Translations under genes and position numbers: made by a program | Shown: piece after piece, positions 43,820-53,130 of the stretch | How positions within the stretch are numbered: position 1 is the stretch's first letter | How the letters are laid out: every line of letters starts with the position of its first letter | Notes under the pieces: generated by a model | What the model was told of the DNA's origin: nothing | The model's input: the letters and a program-made list of their open reading frames with translations, nothing else | The model's database searches: none | Assembly (NCBI GenBank): GCA_902788555.1 | Contig: CADAKQ010000001.1 | Span: 163,145 to 227,144 of the forward strand | Origin: an uncultured Lachnospiraceae bacterium | GTDB taxonomy: Bacteria > Bacillota > Clostridia > Lachnospirales > Lachnospiraceae | Direction: 5' to 3' | Length of the DNA stretch: 64,000 bases

Positions 43820-45478
43820 ATGGCTAAGAAGAATAAAAAAGATGGATTTATGATACAGGCGGCAATTCTTGCGGCAGCAGGCTTTTTGTCAAGAATTATA
43901 GGTCTGTTATATGCAGTTCCTCTTTATCAGATAATAGGAGAAGAGGGAAACGGATATTATGCTACAGCGTATGATATCTATTTTATGATACTCCTTATTT
44001 CTACTTATAGTATTCCGACTGCCGTATCAAAGGTTATATCACAGAGACTTGCGGTAGAAGAATATAAAAACGCCAATAAATTATTTAAATGTTCACTTAT
44101 ATATGTGCTTGTTGTAGGAAGCTTTACGGCAGCTATCACATTTATATTTGCACCGTCTTTGGTAGTTGATCAGTCAGTGCTTTGTCTTAGAATAATGGCA
44201 CCTACTATTTTTTTCTCGGGCCTGCTATCTGTTTTCAGAGGATATATGCAGGCACATAATACTATGGTTCCGACTGCGGTTTCACAGATTATTGAACAGA
44301 TTATGAATGCTGTTGTGAGCGTTGCTGCTGCATATATATTTACAATGCCTTTCAGGGGCGGTGTAGATGAAAGCAAGATCGCAGTTCACGGAGCAGCAGG
44401 TAGTGCGTTCGGTACATTTGCCGGAGTTATGGCAGGACTCATTTTCATACTTATCATCTATCTGCGTAAACGATCAGATATTCTTGAAAAGGTACGCCTT
44501 GATAAAAATACGCATGAGGAAGGCTATAGGGATTTGTTTAAGGTAATATTTCTTATGGTTACACCGGTTATATTATCTACATTTATATACAATGTCAGTA
44601 CAACCTTTGACATGAAAATTTACTGGAGTGCGATAACGCATAAGAGTATATCTACCAAGGATGCGGCAAGAACCTACGGAATATATTCAAGACAGTTTCT
44701 TGTGCTTATAAACCTTCCTATAGCAATAGCATCCGCTGTTTCCTCAGCTCTTATACCGGGAATATCCGGAGCTTACAGTAAGGGTGATATCGAGGATGTA
44801 AATGCAAAGCTAAATAAGGCAATAAGGACAACTATGCTGATAATGATTCCATCTGCAATAGGTATGGCAGTGCTTGCCAATCCTATAATGCAGCTTTTGT
44901 TTAGCGGAACTGATGAAAGGGCAGGATATGCACTTGCGGGAGGCTGTATTTCAATAATATGCTATGCACTTTCAACTGTTACAAACGGTGTGCTTCAGGC
45001 AATTGGTAAGGTTTCGGAGCCTGTAAAAAATGCCGCAATAACACTGGTTATTCATCTTGCGTTTGTAATAATAGGATTAAATGCTTTAGATGCAGCATAT
45101 AGTCTGGCAGTACTTGTAGGCGGTTCGATTGTATATTCATTTTTTATGGTTATATTTAATGCACGTTCCATTAATAAGCATCTCGGATATAATACGGATA
45201 TGAATCTGGTCTTTTTAAGGCCGGCAGTATCTGCGGCAGTTATGGGTGTATTCGCAATCTTGATTTATAAGGCTTTCTACCATATATGTATAAGTGCTTT
45301 GCCGCAAAGAACGGCTGTAGCCAATGCCTTAAGCCTGCTTGTTTCAATACTTATATCTATAATTATCTATGCTTTTATGATACTTCGCATAGGTGGATAT
45401 ACTGAAGAAGAAATACTTGATTTGCCAAAGGGTAAATTAATAGTTAAATTTGCAAAGAAGTTTAAACTTATGAAATAA
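43820..45478 (+). CDS. MurJ/SpoVB-family lipid-linked oligosaccharide flippase
   Basis: 552 aa, about 14 helices. AAAGFLSRIIGLLYAVPLYQIIG at the N-terminus and PTAVSKVISQRLA are typical of the SpoVB/YtgP branch of the MVF superfamily. YtgP of Bacillus is a MurJ-type lipid II flippase and SpoVB acts in spore cortex assembly; which applies here cannot be decided from this window. Start ATG follows ACAGAGGTTTATAG. Monocistronic by appearance. Confidence 0.88.
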   Translation: MAKKNKKDGFMIQAAILAAAGFLSRIIGLLYAVPLYQIIGEEGNGYYATAYDIYFMILLISTYSIPTAVSKVISQRLAVEEYKNANKLFKCSLIYVLVVGSFTAAITFIFAPSLVVDQSVLCLRIMAPTIFFSGLLSVFRGYMQAHNTMVPTAVSQIIEQIMNAVVSVAAAYIFTMPFRGGVDESKIAVHGAAGSAFGTFAGVMAGLIFILIIYLRKRSDILEKVRLDKNTHEEGYRDLFKVIFLMVTPVILSTFIYNVSTTFDMKIYWSAITHKSISTKDAARTYGIYSRQFLVLINLPIAIASAVSSALIPGISGAYSKGDIEDVNAKLNKAIRTTMLIMIPSAIGMAVLANPIMQLLFSGTDERAGYALAGGCISIICYALSTVTNGVLQAIGKVSEPVKNAAITLVIHLAFVIIGLNALDAAYSLAVLVGGSIVYSFFMVIFNARSINKHLGYNTDMNLVFLRPAVSAAVMGVFAILIYKAFYHICISALPQRTAVANALSLLVSILISIIIYAFMILRIGGYTEEEILDLPKGKLIVKFAKKFKLMK

Positions 45479-45610
45479 CGTATTATCATTAAAAAGCTGT
45501 GAAAATACTTGATTAAATAGTAAAATACCTGGTTATATCGGGGTTTTAATTATAACGTAAAGTTATAACCTGTTAAAAAATAAATGTATTATGCAGAGAG
45601 GGTGAAGGTA

Positions 45611-45877
45611 ATGTATTATGTTCCTGACGGTACTTTAAAATGCGGATATTATGAGTGCCCAAAATGTAAAGAGAAATTTTTGGATGTATCAGTTAAGGAG
45701 ATAATTCCATGTCCTTATTGTGAGGATGAGACAGATTATGAAATCGGGCCTGATGAGGATTTGAATAATCTTCAATCGGATGCTAAGCTTATTCAGGTAC
45801 TTGAGGGAGAAGATGTCGAGAAAATGGATACACTTCTTTCTCTTGCCATAACAGGCGGAAACTATGACTGGATTTAG
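45611..45877 (+). CDS. Small zinc-ribbon protein
   Basis: 88 aa from ATG 45611, preceded by GAGAGGGTGAAGGTA. A CPKC...CPYC pair (about residues 16-38) forms a zinc ribbon; the remainder is acidic. The family is unknown. The in-frame ATG at 45584 would put the ribosome site inside the coding region. Confidence 0.65.
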   Translation: MYYVPDGTLKCGYYECPKCKEKFLDVSVKEIIPCPYCEDETDYEIGPDEDLNNLQSDAKLIQVLEGEDVEKMDTLLSLAITGGNYDWI

Positions 45878-45930
45878 TATGTACATAATAAACGAACAGT
45901 ATAAAAATGTATTAAACGGAGGTATTTATT

Positions 45931-46776
45931 ATGAAAAGAATTTTGACAATACAGGACATATCGTGTCTCGGAAGGTGCTCACTTACTGTAGCTCTTCCTA
46001 TTATATCAGCTATGGGTGTTGAAACCTGCATTATACCGACAGCGGTTCTTTCAACACATACAATGTTTAAGAATTTTACCTTTAAGGATTTGCAGGACCA
46101 GATAGAGCCTATTACTGATCATTGGGTAGATGAAAAAATAACTTATGATGCAATTTATACCGGTTATCTGGGTTCTACTGAGCAGATAGATATAGTTGCA
46201 CATGTTTTTGATAAGTTTAAAACTGATAATAACCTTATTATAGTAGATCCTGCTATGGCAGATAACGGAAAGCTTTATCCTGCATTTGACGAGGCTTTTG
46301 CAAAAAAAATGGCAGGACTTTGCGGTAAGGCAGATATAATAGTGCCAAATCTCACTGAGGCGGCATTTATGACGGGTAAGGAGTATAGGGAAGTACAGGA
46401 TGAGACATATATTAAGGACATGCTTCTGGCGCTTTCAAAGCTTGGTGCACGCATAAGCGTTTTGACCGGTGTAATGCTTGAGGAAGGCAAGATAGGAGTT
46501 ATGGGCTATGATGCTGAAACCAAGGAATTTTTCCATTATTATAATACCTTATATCCTTTATTCTCACATGGAACAGGAGATGTATTTGCAAGTACCTGTG
46601 TTGGTGCACTTATGAATGGAAAGAGTATTCCGGAAAGCTTTGCTGTTGCAGTTGACTATACCGGTGAGACGATAAAGGAAACCATGGAGGATGAAACAAA
46701 GAGAGATTACGGAGTAAGTTTTGAACTTGCGATACCTTATCTCCTTGACAGACTTAAGACAAACGTTTTAGACTAA
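45931..46776 (+). CDS. Pyridoxamine/pyridoxal kinase
   Basis: 281 aa ribokinase-like fold. ILTIQDISCLGRCSLTVALPI at the N-terminus, YTGYLGS, DPAMADNGKLY, VPNLTEAAFMTG and the anionic-hole motif SHGTGDVFASTCVGAL with the catalytic Asp are all PdxY/PdxK features. It phosphorylates pyridoxal or pyridoxamine to make PLP. Start ATG with ACGGAGGTATTTATT. Confidence 0.9.
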   Translation: MKRILTIQDISCLGRCSLTVALPIISAMGVETCIIPTAVLSTHTMFKNFTFKDLQDQIEPITDHWVDEKITYDAIYTGYLGSTEQIDIVAHVFDKFKTDNNLIIVDPAMADNGKLYPAFDEAFAKKMAGLCGKADIIVPNLTEAAFMTGKEYREVQDETYIKDMLLALSKLGARISVLTGVMLEEGKIGVMGYDAETKEFFHYYNTLYPLFSHGTGDVFASTCVGALMNGKSIPESFAVAVDYTGETIKETMEDETKRDYGVSFELAIPYLLDRLKTNVLD

Positions 46777-46854
46777 TTATATAAGCAGCAATATAAAATA
46801 AATTGGTACATGGATAATTATAAGACTAAATTATCAGAGAGGAAAGCCTGTTAT

Positions 46855-47610
46855 ATGAAATTAGTATCATGGAATGTAAATGGTTTGAGAGCAATTATGT
46901 CTAAGAATTTTATGGAGGAGTTTGATAGGCTGGATGCAGATATATTCTGTTTACAGGAAACTAAGCTTCAGGAAGGACAGATTGACTGGAATAAGGAAGG
47001 CTACTTTGATTATTGGAATTATGCCGAGAAAAAAGGATATTCCGGAACTGCCATATTTACAAAGAATAAGCCCTTAAATGTTACATATGGAATTGGCATA
47101 GAAGAGCATGATAAGGAAGGACGTGTCATCACGCTTGAATATGATGAATTTTTTATGATAGTAGTATATACTCCTAATTCACAAAATGAATTAAAGAGGC
47201 TCGATTATCGTATGAACTGGGAGGATGCGTTCAGAGGTTATCTTAAAGCTTTAAAAGAAAAAAAGTCTGTGATTGTTTGCGGTGATATGAATGTTGCGCA
47301 CAAGGAAATCGATCTTAAGAATCCGAAGACGAACCATCACAATGCGGGCTTTACGGATGAGGAAAGAGGCAAAATGACCGAGCTCCTTGACTCAGGGTTT
47401 ATAGATACCTTCAGATACTTTTATCCGGAGCAGACAGATATTTATTCCTGGTGGTCCTATAGATTTAGGGCACGTGAGAAGAACGCAGGATGGCGTATAG
47501 ACTATTTCCTTGTTTCAGAGGACTTAAAGGATAAGCTTAAGGATGCCAAGATCCACACGGATGTATATGGGTCGGATCATTGTCCTGTTGAACTTGATAT
47601 TGAAATATAA
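46855..47610 (+). CDS. Exodeoxyribonuclease III (AP endonuclease)
   Basis: 251 aa from ATG 46855 (AGAGAGGAAAGCCTGTTAT); the frame opens at 46810 but the canonical start is MKLVSWNVNGLRA. Catalytic motifs: DIFCLQETKLQ (Glu), GDMNVAH (Asp/Asn), WWSYRFRAREKNAGWRIDY, and terminal GSDHCPVELDIEI with the Asp-His pair. It acts in base-excision repair. A terminator follows. Confidence 0.94.
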   Translation: MKLVSWNVNGLRAIMSKNFMEEFDRLDADIFCLQETKLQEGQIDWNKEGYFDYWNYAEKKGYSGTAIFTKNKPLNVTYGIGIEEHDKEGRVITLEYDEFFMIVVYTPNSQNELKRLDYRMNWEDAFRGYLKALKEKKSVIVCGDMNVAHKEIDLKNPKTNHHNAGFTDEERGKMTELLDSGFIDTFRYFYPEQTDIYSWWSYRFRAREKNAGWRIDYFLVSEDLKDKLKDAKIHTDVYGSDHCPVELDIEI

Positions 47611-47611
47611 T

Positions 47612-47664
47612 AAAAATCCTCATATAATATGAAATGTGATAATTTCTGTTATATGAGGTTTTTT
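47612..47664 (+). terminator. Intrinsic terminator after exonuclease III
   Basis: AAAAATCCTCATATAA pairs with TTATATGAGGTTTTTT around an interior of about 20 nt that itself partly pairs. Confidence 0.8.
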
Positions 47665-47720
47665 CATAGATAAATAAAATGTACTTATAAATATTTTAGT
47701 TTTCTTACAGGAGGATAAAA

Positions 47721-49268
47721 ATGTCAGAGATTAAGAATTTCAGCGGTTACATAAGTAATAAGAAGGAACTTTCCGAAATGCTGGGCAAGCCTTTTGATGC
47801 AAAGGATGATGCAGGCTATGTAAAGGCAGCCTATGATAAATGGGGCGAGGAACTTGCAGAACATATTCAAGGTATGTTTGCCTTTATAATTTATGATGAG
47901 AGAGAAGATAAAACAATTTGCGCAAGGGACAGATTCGGAAATGAATCCATGTATTATTATGTAACTGAAGACGAGAATGTAATATTTGACCTTACGATTA
48001 ATGAAATTCTTGACAGTGGAATATATAAGAAGGAATTGAACGAACAGGCACTGGAGCTCTTTCTTACATATTCTTATCTTCCGGGTTCGGATACATTTTT
48101 CAAGGGCATAAAAAAGCTTATGCCGGGATTTGTTCTGGTATATAAAAATAACGAGAAAAAGCTTGACATAAAAAGATATTGGAAGCTTACCTATAAGGGG
48201 GATAATTCTAAGACTGCGGACGAATATGCCGAGCTTGTCAACAGCACCTTAAATGATCTTGTGGATGACTGGAAGATAGAGGGAGAGTCCTATGGTAATT
48301 TCCTTTCGGGAGGAGTTGACTCTGCGTATCTCGCAGCACTTACAAAGCCAAAGTATACCTTTTCAACTGCTTATGACAATAAGGATTTTGATGAGTCGGA
48401 GCTTGCCGCAAAGTCGGCAGAATTTTTGGGAGCAGAGCATATAAGAGTTAAGGTTACACCGGAGGATTATTTCGGAGTTGTTCCTGAGGCAATGAAAGCG
48501 ATGGAACAGCCACTTGCCGATGCATCCACCATAGCCTTTTATCTTGCCTGCCGAGGTGCAAAAAAGTATGTGGATGTATGTTATTCGGGTGAAGGAGCGG
48601 ATGAGCTTTTCTGTGGATACCACGCATACGTAAGACGTCTTGTAAACAGCAATAATCCTGATTACAGTTCAGCACCTGTGGAAACCTATTATATAGGTAA
48701 TACCAAGGTTATGAGCGAGAAGGAAAAGAGTCAGGTCTTGAAAAATTATAAGGGTGATTTGACACCTCTTGAGCTTGCAAGAAGCTTATATGATTTTGAT
48801 GAGACAACGGGTGACCTTACAAAGATGTGGCTTTGTGATTTAAATGTCTGGTTTGAGGGAGACATTATGTTAAATGCGGAGAAGATGAGTAAGGCTAACG
48901 GATTAATAGCAAGAACTCCTTTCCTTGATTCGAGAATTTATGAGGTTGCTGCACGAATTCCTACTGATTATGAGGCGAGTCTTTCCGAAAGTAAGATTGT
49001 TTTTCGTAAGGCAGCAGCTCATATGATACCTGATGAGGTAGCCTTCAGAAAGAAGCTTGGCTTTGCGGTTCCTGTACGTGTATGGATGAGAGAGGAGCCG
49101 TATATAAGAAGAATCAGGGATGAATTTAACAGTGAGAATGCGGCAAAATATTTTGATACAAATTTACTTAACGATATGCTTACCGATGAATACCTTGACC
49201 GGCCGGATAACTGGAGAAAGGTATGGTGTATATATATCTTCCTTATTTGGTACGGAATTTACTTTTAG
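47721..49268 (+). CDS. Asparagine synthetase-like protein lacking the glutaminase Cys
   Basis: 515 aa. It begins at the position of the NGEIYNY region of AsnB (FSGYISNKKELSEML), so the first ~70 residues carrying the N-terminal nucleophile Cys and glutamine-binding Arg are absent. The rest of the glutaminase scaffold (GMFAFIIYDE, RDRFGNESMYYY) and the whole synthetase domain remain, with the PP-loop FLSGGVDSAYLA and YSGEGADELFCGYHAY. It may use free ammonia, or make an amide in another context. Start ATG follows CAGGAGGATAAAA, which argues against a missed upstream start. Confidence 0.85.
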   Translation: MSEIKNFSGYISNKKELSEMLGKPFDAKDDAGYVKAAYDKWGEELAEHIQGMFAFIIYDEREDKTICARDRFGNESMYYYVTEDENVIFDLTINEILDSGIYKKELNEQALELFLTYSYLPGSDTFFKGIKKLMPGFVLVYKNNEKKLDIKRYWKLTYKGDNSKTADEYAELVNSTLNDLVDDWKIEGESYGNFLSGGVDSAYLAALTKPKYTFSTAYDNKDFDESELAAKSAEFLGAEHIRVKVTPEDYFGVVPEAMKAMEQPLADASTIAFYLACRGAKKYVDVCYSGEGADELFCGYHAYVRRLVNSNNPDYSSAPVETYYIGNTKVMSEKEKSQVLKNYKGDLTPLELARSLYDFDETTGDLTKMWLCDLNVWFEGDIMLNAEKMSKANGLIARTPFLDSRIYEVAARIPTDYEASLSESKIVFRKAAAHMIPDEVAFRKKLGFAVPVRVWMREEPYIRRIRDEFNSENAAKYFDTNLLNDMLTDEYLDRPDNWRKVWCIYIFLIWYGIYF

Positions 49269-49364
49269 AAACCTGTTCCATATAAGCCTCATTCGCACTT
49301 TGTGCGAATAAACATAAGCTAAAATGTATAAGATAATATTAGTATATTTTGGTGGAGCTTTTAT

Positions 49365-50327
49365 ATGAGCAAAGAGGTAAAGGACAGAGAATTAAGAAGT
49401 AACAGAGTTTTGGTATATGTTATATTATTTATTTTCAGTATGTTTGCCACGGGTTTTATCAGCAGAGCCTTAAATGATAATGGTAACAGATATGAAATCA
49501 GATTTAGCGGTAAGAAACAGGATATTAATACAGATGGTTTATCTCATCCCGACAAGGATTTAGCAGATACTCTGTCTTATGATAATAATAACAACAAAAT
49601 CTACGAGTCCCAGAATAATGTGCCTACGGTTAAAAAGCTTCTTACTGAGGCTATGGAACCGGTCGGGACAACTCTTTATGTGTATGGAGGCGGTTGGAAT
49701 GAGGATGACTCCGGAGCGGGAGTTGAAGCTTTATCATATGGCATAAGTCCTCGTTGGTATGAGTTTTTTAAAGAAAATGATGAAAACTATGATTTTCAGG
49801 ATACTATGTATCAGATACATGACGGACTTGATTGTACGGGATATGTAGGTTATGTGGTTTATCAGGTGTTTGGAGATAGCTTAAGTGATAAAGGCTATGT
49901 TTTTCCGTCAAAGGATATGGTGGGGGAATATGCGGATAAGTTTAACGGAACATTTATAAATAAGGATTGGATAGAAAGATATTATCCCGGAGATATAATG
50001 GGGACTGACGGACATGTATTCATAGTAATAGGAAAGTGTGTGGACGGAAGTCTTCTTTTTGTGCATGCATCACCGCCGGTTGTTTCAATATGTGGCACAA
50101 AAACACCGGATGGGAATTCGGATAGTGAGGCAGTAAGACTTGCAAAGAAATATATGTCAAAGTATTTTCCGGAAAGTTTTGGAAGGTATGACACCTGTAT
50201 AAGAGATACGGATTTCTTGACAGATTATAATCAAATGCATTGGAATAGAAATGTTTTGTCGGACCCGGACGGCTATGATGATATGACTCCGGAGGAAATA
50301 ATGATGGATTTATTTAGAGAAATGTAA
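49365..50327 (+). CDS. Membrane-anchored NlpC/P60-like wall hydrolase
   Basis: 320 aa. N-terminal helix (about 15-33) acts as signal anchor, then a spacer and a papain-like domain: Cys in GLDCTGYVGYVVYQVFG (about 163) and His in GTDGHVFIVIGKC (about 217). These fit the NlpC/P60 arrangement of peptidoglycan peptidases, with a longer insertion between the residues. Start ATG with GGTGGAGCTTTTAT. An internal TTCGCAC/GTGCGAA hairpin lies just upstream at 49291-49307. Confidence 0.75.
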   Translation: MSKEVKDRELRSNRVLVYVILFIFSMFATGFISRALNDNGNRYEIRFSGKKQDINTDGLSHPDKDLADTLSYDNNNNKIYESQNNVPTVKKLLTEAMEPVGTTLYVYGGGWNEDDSGAGVEALSYGISPRWYEFFKENDENYDFQDTMYQIHDGLDCTGYVGYVVYQVFGDSLSDKGYVFPSKDMVGEYADKFNGTFINKDWIERYYPGDIMGTDGHVFIVIGKCVDGSLLFVHASPPVVSICGTKTPDGNSDSEAVRLAKKYMSKYFPESFGRYDTCIRDTDFLTDYNQMHWNRNVLSDPDGYDDMTPEEIMMDLFREM

Positions 50328-50382
50328 TATTTGATAGGTAAAAAACATATTATATAACAACAAAATGTTATGGGAAAATAAT

Positions 50383-50859
50383 ATGAAAATCAAACAAAAT
50401 ATCAAGGAGCTTATAATCTGTATTGTAATACCGCTTGCTGTAGGTCTTGTTTCAAGTCTTTTATCAATGAATGCAAGGGAAATGTTTAGGTCACTCAATA
50501 AACCGCCGCTTGCTCCGCCGGCATGGCTTTTTCCGGTTGTCTGGACAGTGCTTTACATCCTTATGGGGGTTGCTTCTTATCTGATATTAAGAGAGGGGCT
50601 TGAAAGAGAGGATGTTCAAAAGTCTCTGGATACATATCTTTTACAGCTTTTCTTTAACTTCGGATGGTCGATAATATTTTTTAACTTCGGATGGAGATTA
50701 TTTGCTTTTGCATGGCTTGCTGCTATGTGGGCACTTATTATAAAAATGATGAATCAATTTAAGCCAATTAATAAAACTGCTTTTTATCTTATGATTCCTT
50801 ATATTATATGGGTAACCTTTGCAGGGTATCTTAATCTGGGCTTTTTCCTTTTGAATTAA
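50383..50859 (+). CDS. TspO/MBR-family membrane protein
   Basis: 158 aa, five helices. LNKPPLAPPAWLFPVVWTVLY is the TspO signature; FFNFGWSIIFFNFGWRLFAF and the Trp-rich body agree. TspO binds tetrapyrroles such as porphyrins and affects stress responses. ATG 50383 follows GGGAAAATAAT; 50365 is an alternative. Given the corrinoid genes in this window, a link to tetrapyrrole handling is possible but unproven. Confidence 0.9.
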   Translation: MKIKQNIKELIICIVIPLAVGLVSSLLSMNAREMFRSLNKPPLAPPAWLFPVVWTVLYILMGVASYLILREGLEREDVQKSLDTYLLQLFFNFGWSIIFFNFGWRLFAFAWLAAMWALIIKMMNQFKPINKTAFYLMIPYIIWVTFAGYLNLGFFLLN

Positions 50860-51010
50860 AAAAACTCAAGAATAATCATATTTATGTTGAAAAAAAACCG
50901 CATTTACAATAAAATACCTTTAGTGCTTATTTTCGTTAAAGTGTGAAAATTAAGTAATTGTGGAATATACATATTATAAAAGGTATTGAGTACAAAGGAA
51001 TGTGAAGGTT

Positions 51011-51799
51011 ATGGAAAGCGGAAGAACGGAAGTTATTATTAATAAATTAATAGATATGGTCGAAAACGGTCAGAGCGTGCCTCTTGCTGCAGGAAAGGTT
51101 ATGGTAAATAAAGACGAGACAATTCTTATGCTGAAGGAGCTTGAAAGCATAGTTGCCGGTGAATTAAAGGTCTACAGAGAGGTAAATGACAGAAAAGGAA
51201 AGATTATCAACGATGCCAAAAAGGAAGCTGAAGAGATAGTTTATGAGGCAGAAAAGAGTGCAAGCAGGATAAGAGTTACAAAGCATGTATCCTCTGTCGG
51301 CTCGGGTTTTAGAGCCTCTGATTTGGATAAGGAAGAAAAAGCAGCTTTAAGAACCGCAAGTGATATATATGCTGCATCACTTATCTATACGGACGAAATG
51401 CTAACTGAGGTTACAGATGTGATTGCACAGGCGTATGATGTTATAAATACCCAGTATGGCAGGATGGTAGCGACTCTTGAAGAAAAGGCAAAGCTTGTAT
51501 CCGACAATAAGGCAGAGCTTATGGCGAGTCTAAAGGAGCTCAGCAAGGAAGAAAGATACATGCAGATACTTGATTTAAGCCAGCTTTTGTCACATGAATT
51601 ATATATGGAGAGAGAAAAGGCAAGGGAAACTGCAAGGGAAACGGAAAATATACCGGATAATACTATCAAACCAAAGATAAATGATGAGCCTTCAGGTGAA
51701 GAGAAGGAAGAGTCTTTAGATGATAAATATGAAAAGAAAGACAGTTCAAATGATAAAGCTTCAGCCGATGATTATGTGGATGATATAAAAGAGATTTAA
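51011..51799 (+). CDS. Coiled-coil protein, DivIVA/ATP-synthase-b-like
   Basis: About 262 aa. Residues 1-50 (RTEVIINKLIDMVENGQSVP) form a compact start, 50-90 is a charged coiled coil (IINDAKKEAEEIVYEAEKSA), 90-215 is helical, and the tail is Glu/Lys/Ser-rich and disordered. This layout is common for proteins annotated as DivIVA-like in Clostridia that may help cell-envelope organisation. Start ATG 51011 after GTGAAGGTT. It ends 13 bp before metF and may share its transcript. Function uncertain. Confidence 0.65.
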   Translation: MESGRTEVIINKLIDMVENGQSVPLAAGKVMVNKDETILMLKELESIVAGELKVYREVNDRKGKIINDAKKEAEEIVYEAEKSASRIRVTKHVSSVGSGFRASDLDKEEKAALRTASDIYAASLIYTDEMLTEVTDVIAQAYDVINTQYGRMVATLEEKAKLVSDNKAELMASLKELSKEERYMQILDLSQLLSHELYMEREKARETARETENIPDNTIKPKINDEPSGEEKEESLDDKYEKKDSSNDKASADDYVDDIKEI

Positions 51800-51812
51800 A
51801 GGAGCATAAGAT

Positions 51813-52670
51813 ATGATTAAAGATAAATACAATAAAAAAACGATATTTTCCTGTGAAGTTTTTCCTCCGAAAAGAAATGATGATATATATGATATTTTTA
51901 AAACCTTAGATGAGATAAAACTGCTAAATCCGGATTTCATAAGTGTTACATACGGAGCGGGAGGGAGTAACAGCAAAAAAACCGCTACAATTGCTGCATA
52001 TATACAAAATATATGTGAGGTTGATGCGCTTGCTCATATGACCGCTGTTGGATTGGATGAATCGGCTTTAGTTACACTTTTAAACGAGCTTAAGAAAAAA
52101 AGAGTAAATAATATTCTTGCGCTTAGGGGAGACAAGCCTCGTGATATGTCAGAGGAAGATTTTGAAAGAAGATACTATAAACATGCTTCTGATTTAATCA
52201 GCGTTATAAAAGAAAAAAGTGATATGTATATAGCAGCTGCGTGCTATCCGGAGATTCATCCGGAATCAAAATCAAAGGAGGAAGATATAAAATATCTGAA
52301 ATTAAAAGCAGATTTGGGTGCTGACAGCTTTATAACACAGATGTTTTTTGATAACGATATATTATACAGATTTCTTGAGGATATAAGAAAGGCAGGCATT
52401 AATGTTCCGATTCATGCAGGAATTATGCCTATAACCAAGGTCAATCAGCTTGGAACAAGTGTTACCTTATCCGGTTCGTCTGTTCCTAAAAAGCTTTCAA
52501 ATCTGATAGCAAAATATGGAGAGAATCCGGATGACATGAAAAAGGCAGGAACCGAATATGCCATAAATCAGGTAAAGGATCTAATAAATCATGGTATAGA
52601 CGGAATACATATATATTCCATGAACAAATCAGATGTAACTACTGAGATATATAAGGCTGCAATAGCATAA
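51813..52670 (+). CDS. metF: Methylenetetrahydrofolate reductase
   Basis: 285 aa TIM barrel. FSCEVFPPKR (catalytic Glu), FISVTYGAGGS, HMTAVGLD, ILALRGDKPRD and the FITQMFFDN strand are the family motifs. It reduces methylene-THF to methyl-THF for methionine synthesis, a pathway that uses cobalamin when MetH is present. Start ATG follows AAAGGAGCATAAGAT. Confidence 0.94.
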   Translation: MIKDKYNKKTIFSCEVFPPKRNDDIYDIFKTLDEIKLLNPDFISVTYGAGGSNSKKTATIAAYIQNICEVDALAHMTAVGLDESALVTLLNELKKKRVNNILALRGDKPRDMSEEDFERRYYKHASDLISVIKEKSDMYIAAACYPEIHPESKSKEEDIKYLKLKADLGADSFITQMFFDNDILYRFLEDIRKAGINVPIHAGIMPITKVNQLGTSVTLSGSSVPKKLSNLIAKYGENPDDMKKAGTEYAINQVKDLINHGIDGIHIYSMNKSDVTTEIYKAAIA

Positions 52671-52699
52671 TCATTAGTTTTGTGTTTTGGAGGCAGTTT

Positions 52700-52975
52700 A
52701 TGGTACGAAAGAGATTAACATTTGAGGGAAGGGTTCAAGGAGTTGGCTTTAGATACAGGGCGTATTATGCTGCACAGGAGCTTAGATTGACAGGCTGGGT
52801 AAAAAATCAGTGGGACGGAAGTGTTGTTATGGAGGTTCAAGGCAGCGAAGAAAAGATAGATGCGCTTATTTCACAGATAAATAACGGCAGATTTGTGTCG
52901 ATAAGCAGAATTGACAGCAAGAGTTTACCTGTTGATGAGGAAGAGAAAAGCTTTAATATAAGGCATTATGATTAA
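52700..52975 (+). CDS. Acylphosphatase
   Basis: 91 aa. RVQGVGFRYRAYYAAQELRLTGWVKNQWDGSV has the phosphate-binding VQGVGFR loop and the Asn of GWVKN. Hydrolyses acyl phosphates. ATG 52700 follows TTTGGAGGCAGTTT. It is 29 bp after metF. Confidence 0.92.
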   Translation: MVRKRLTFEGRVQGVGFRYRAYYAAQELRLTGWVKNQWDGSVVMEVQGSEEKIDALISQINNGRFVSISRIDSKSLPVDEEEKSFNIRHYD

Positions 52976-53130
52976 TAAATATTTGCATACAAAATGAATA
53001 TTTCTTTGTAATATTTGTATTTTATAGGGCTTTAATCATAAATAATGTTGATTTTATCTATATTTTAATGTATTATATTATATTGGTTGTCAGATTTTTG
53101 ACAAACATTTTTATGTGGAGGTAGCATAAT

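Noticed and set aside
52976-53130. Purine riboswitch before purA
   Set aside because: No aptamer core or conserved loop motifs in this AT-rich gap.
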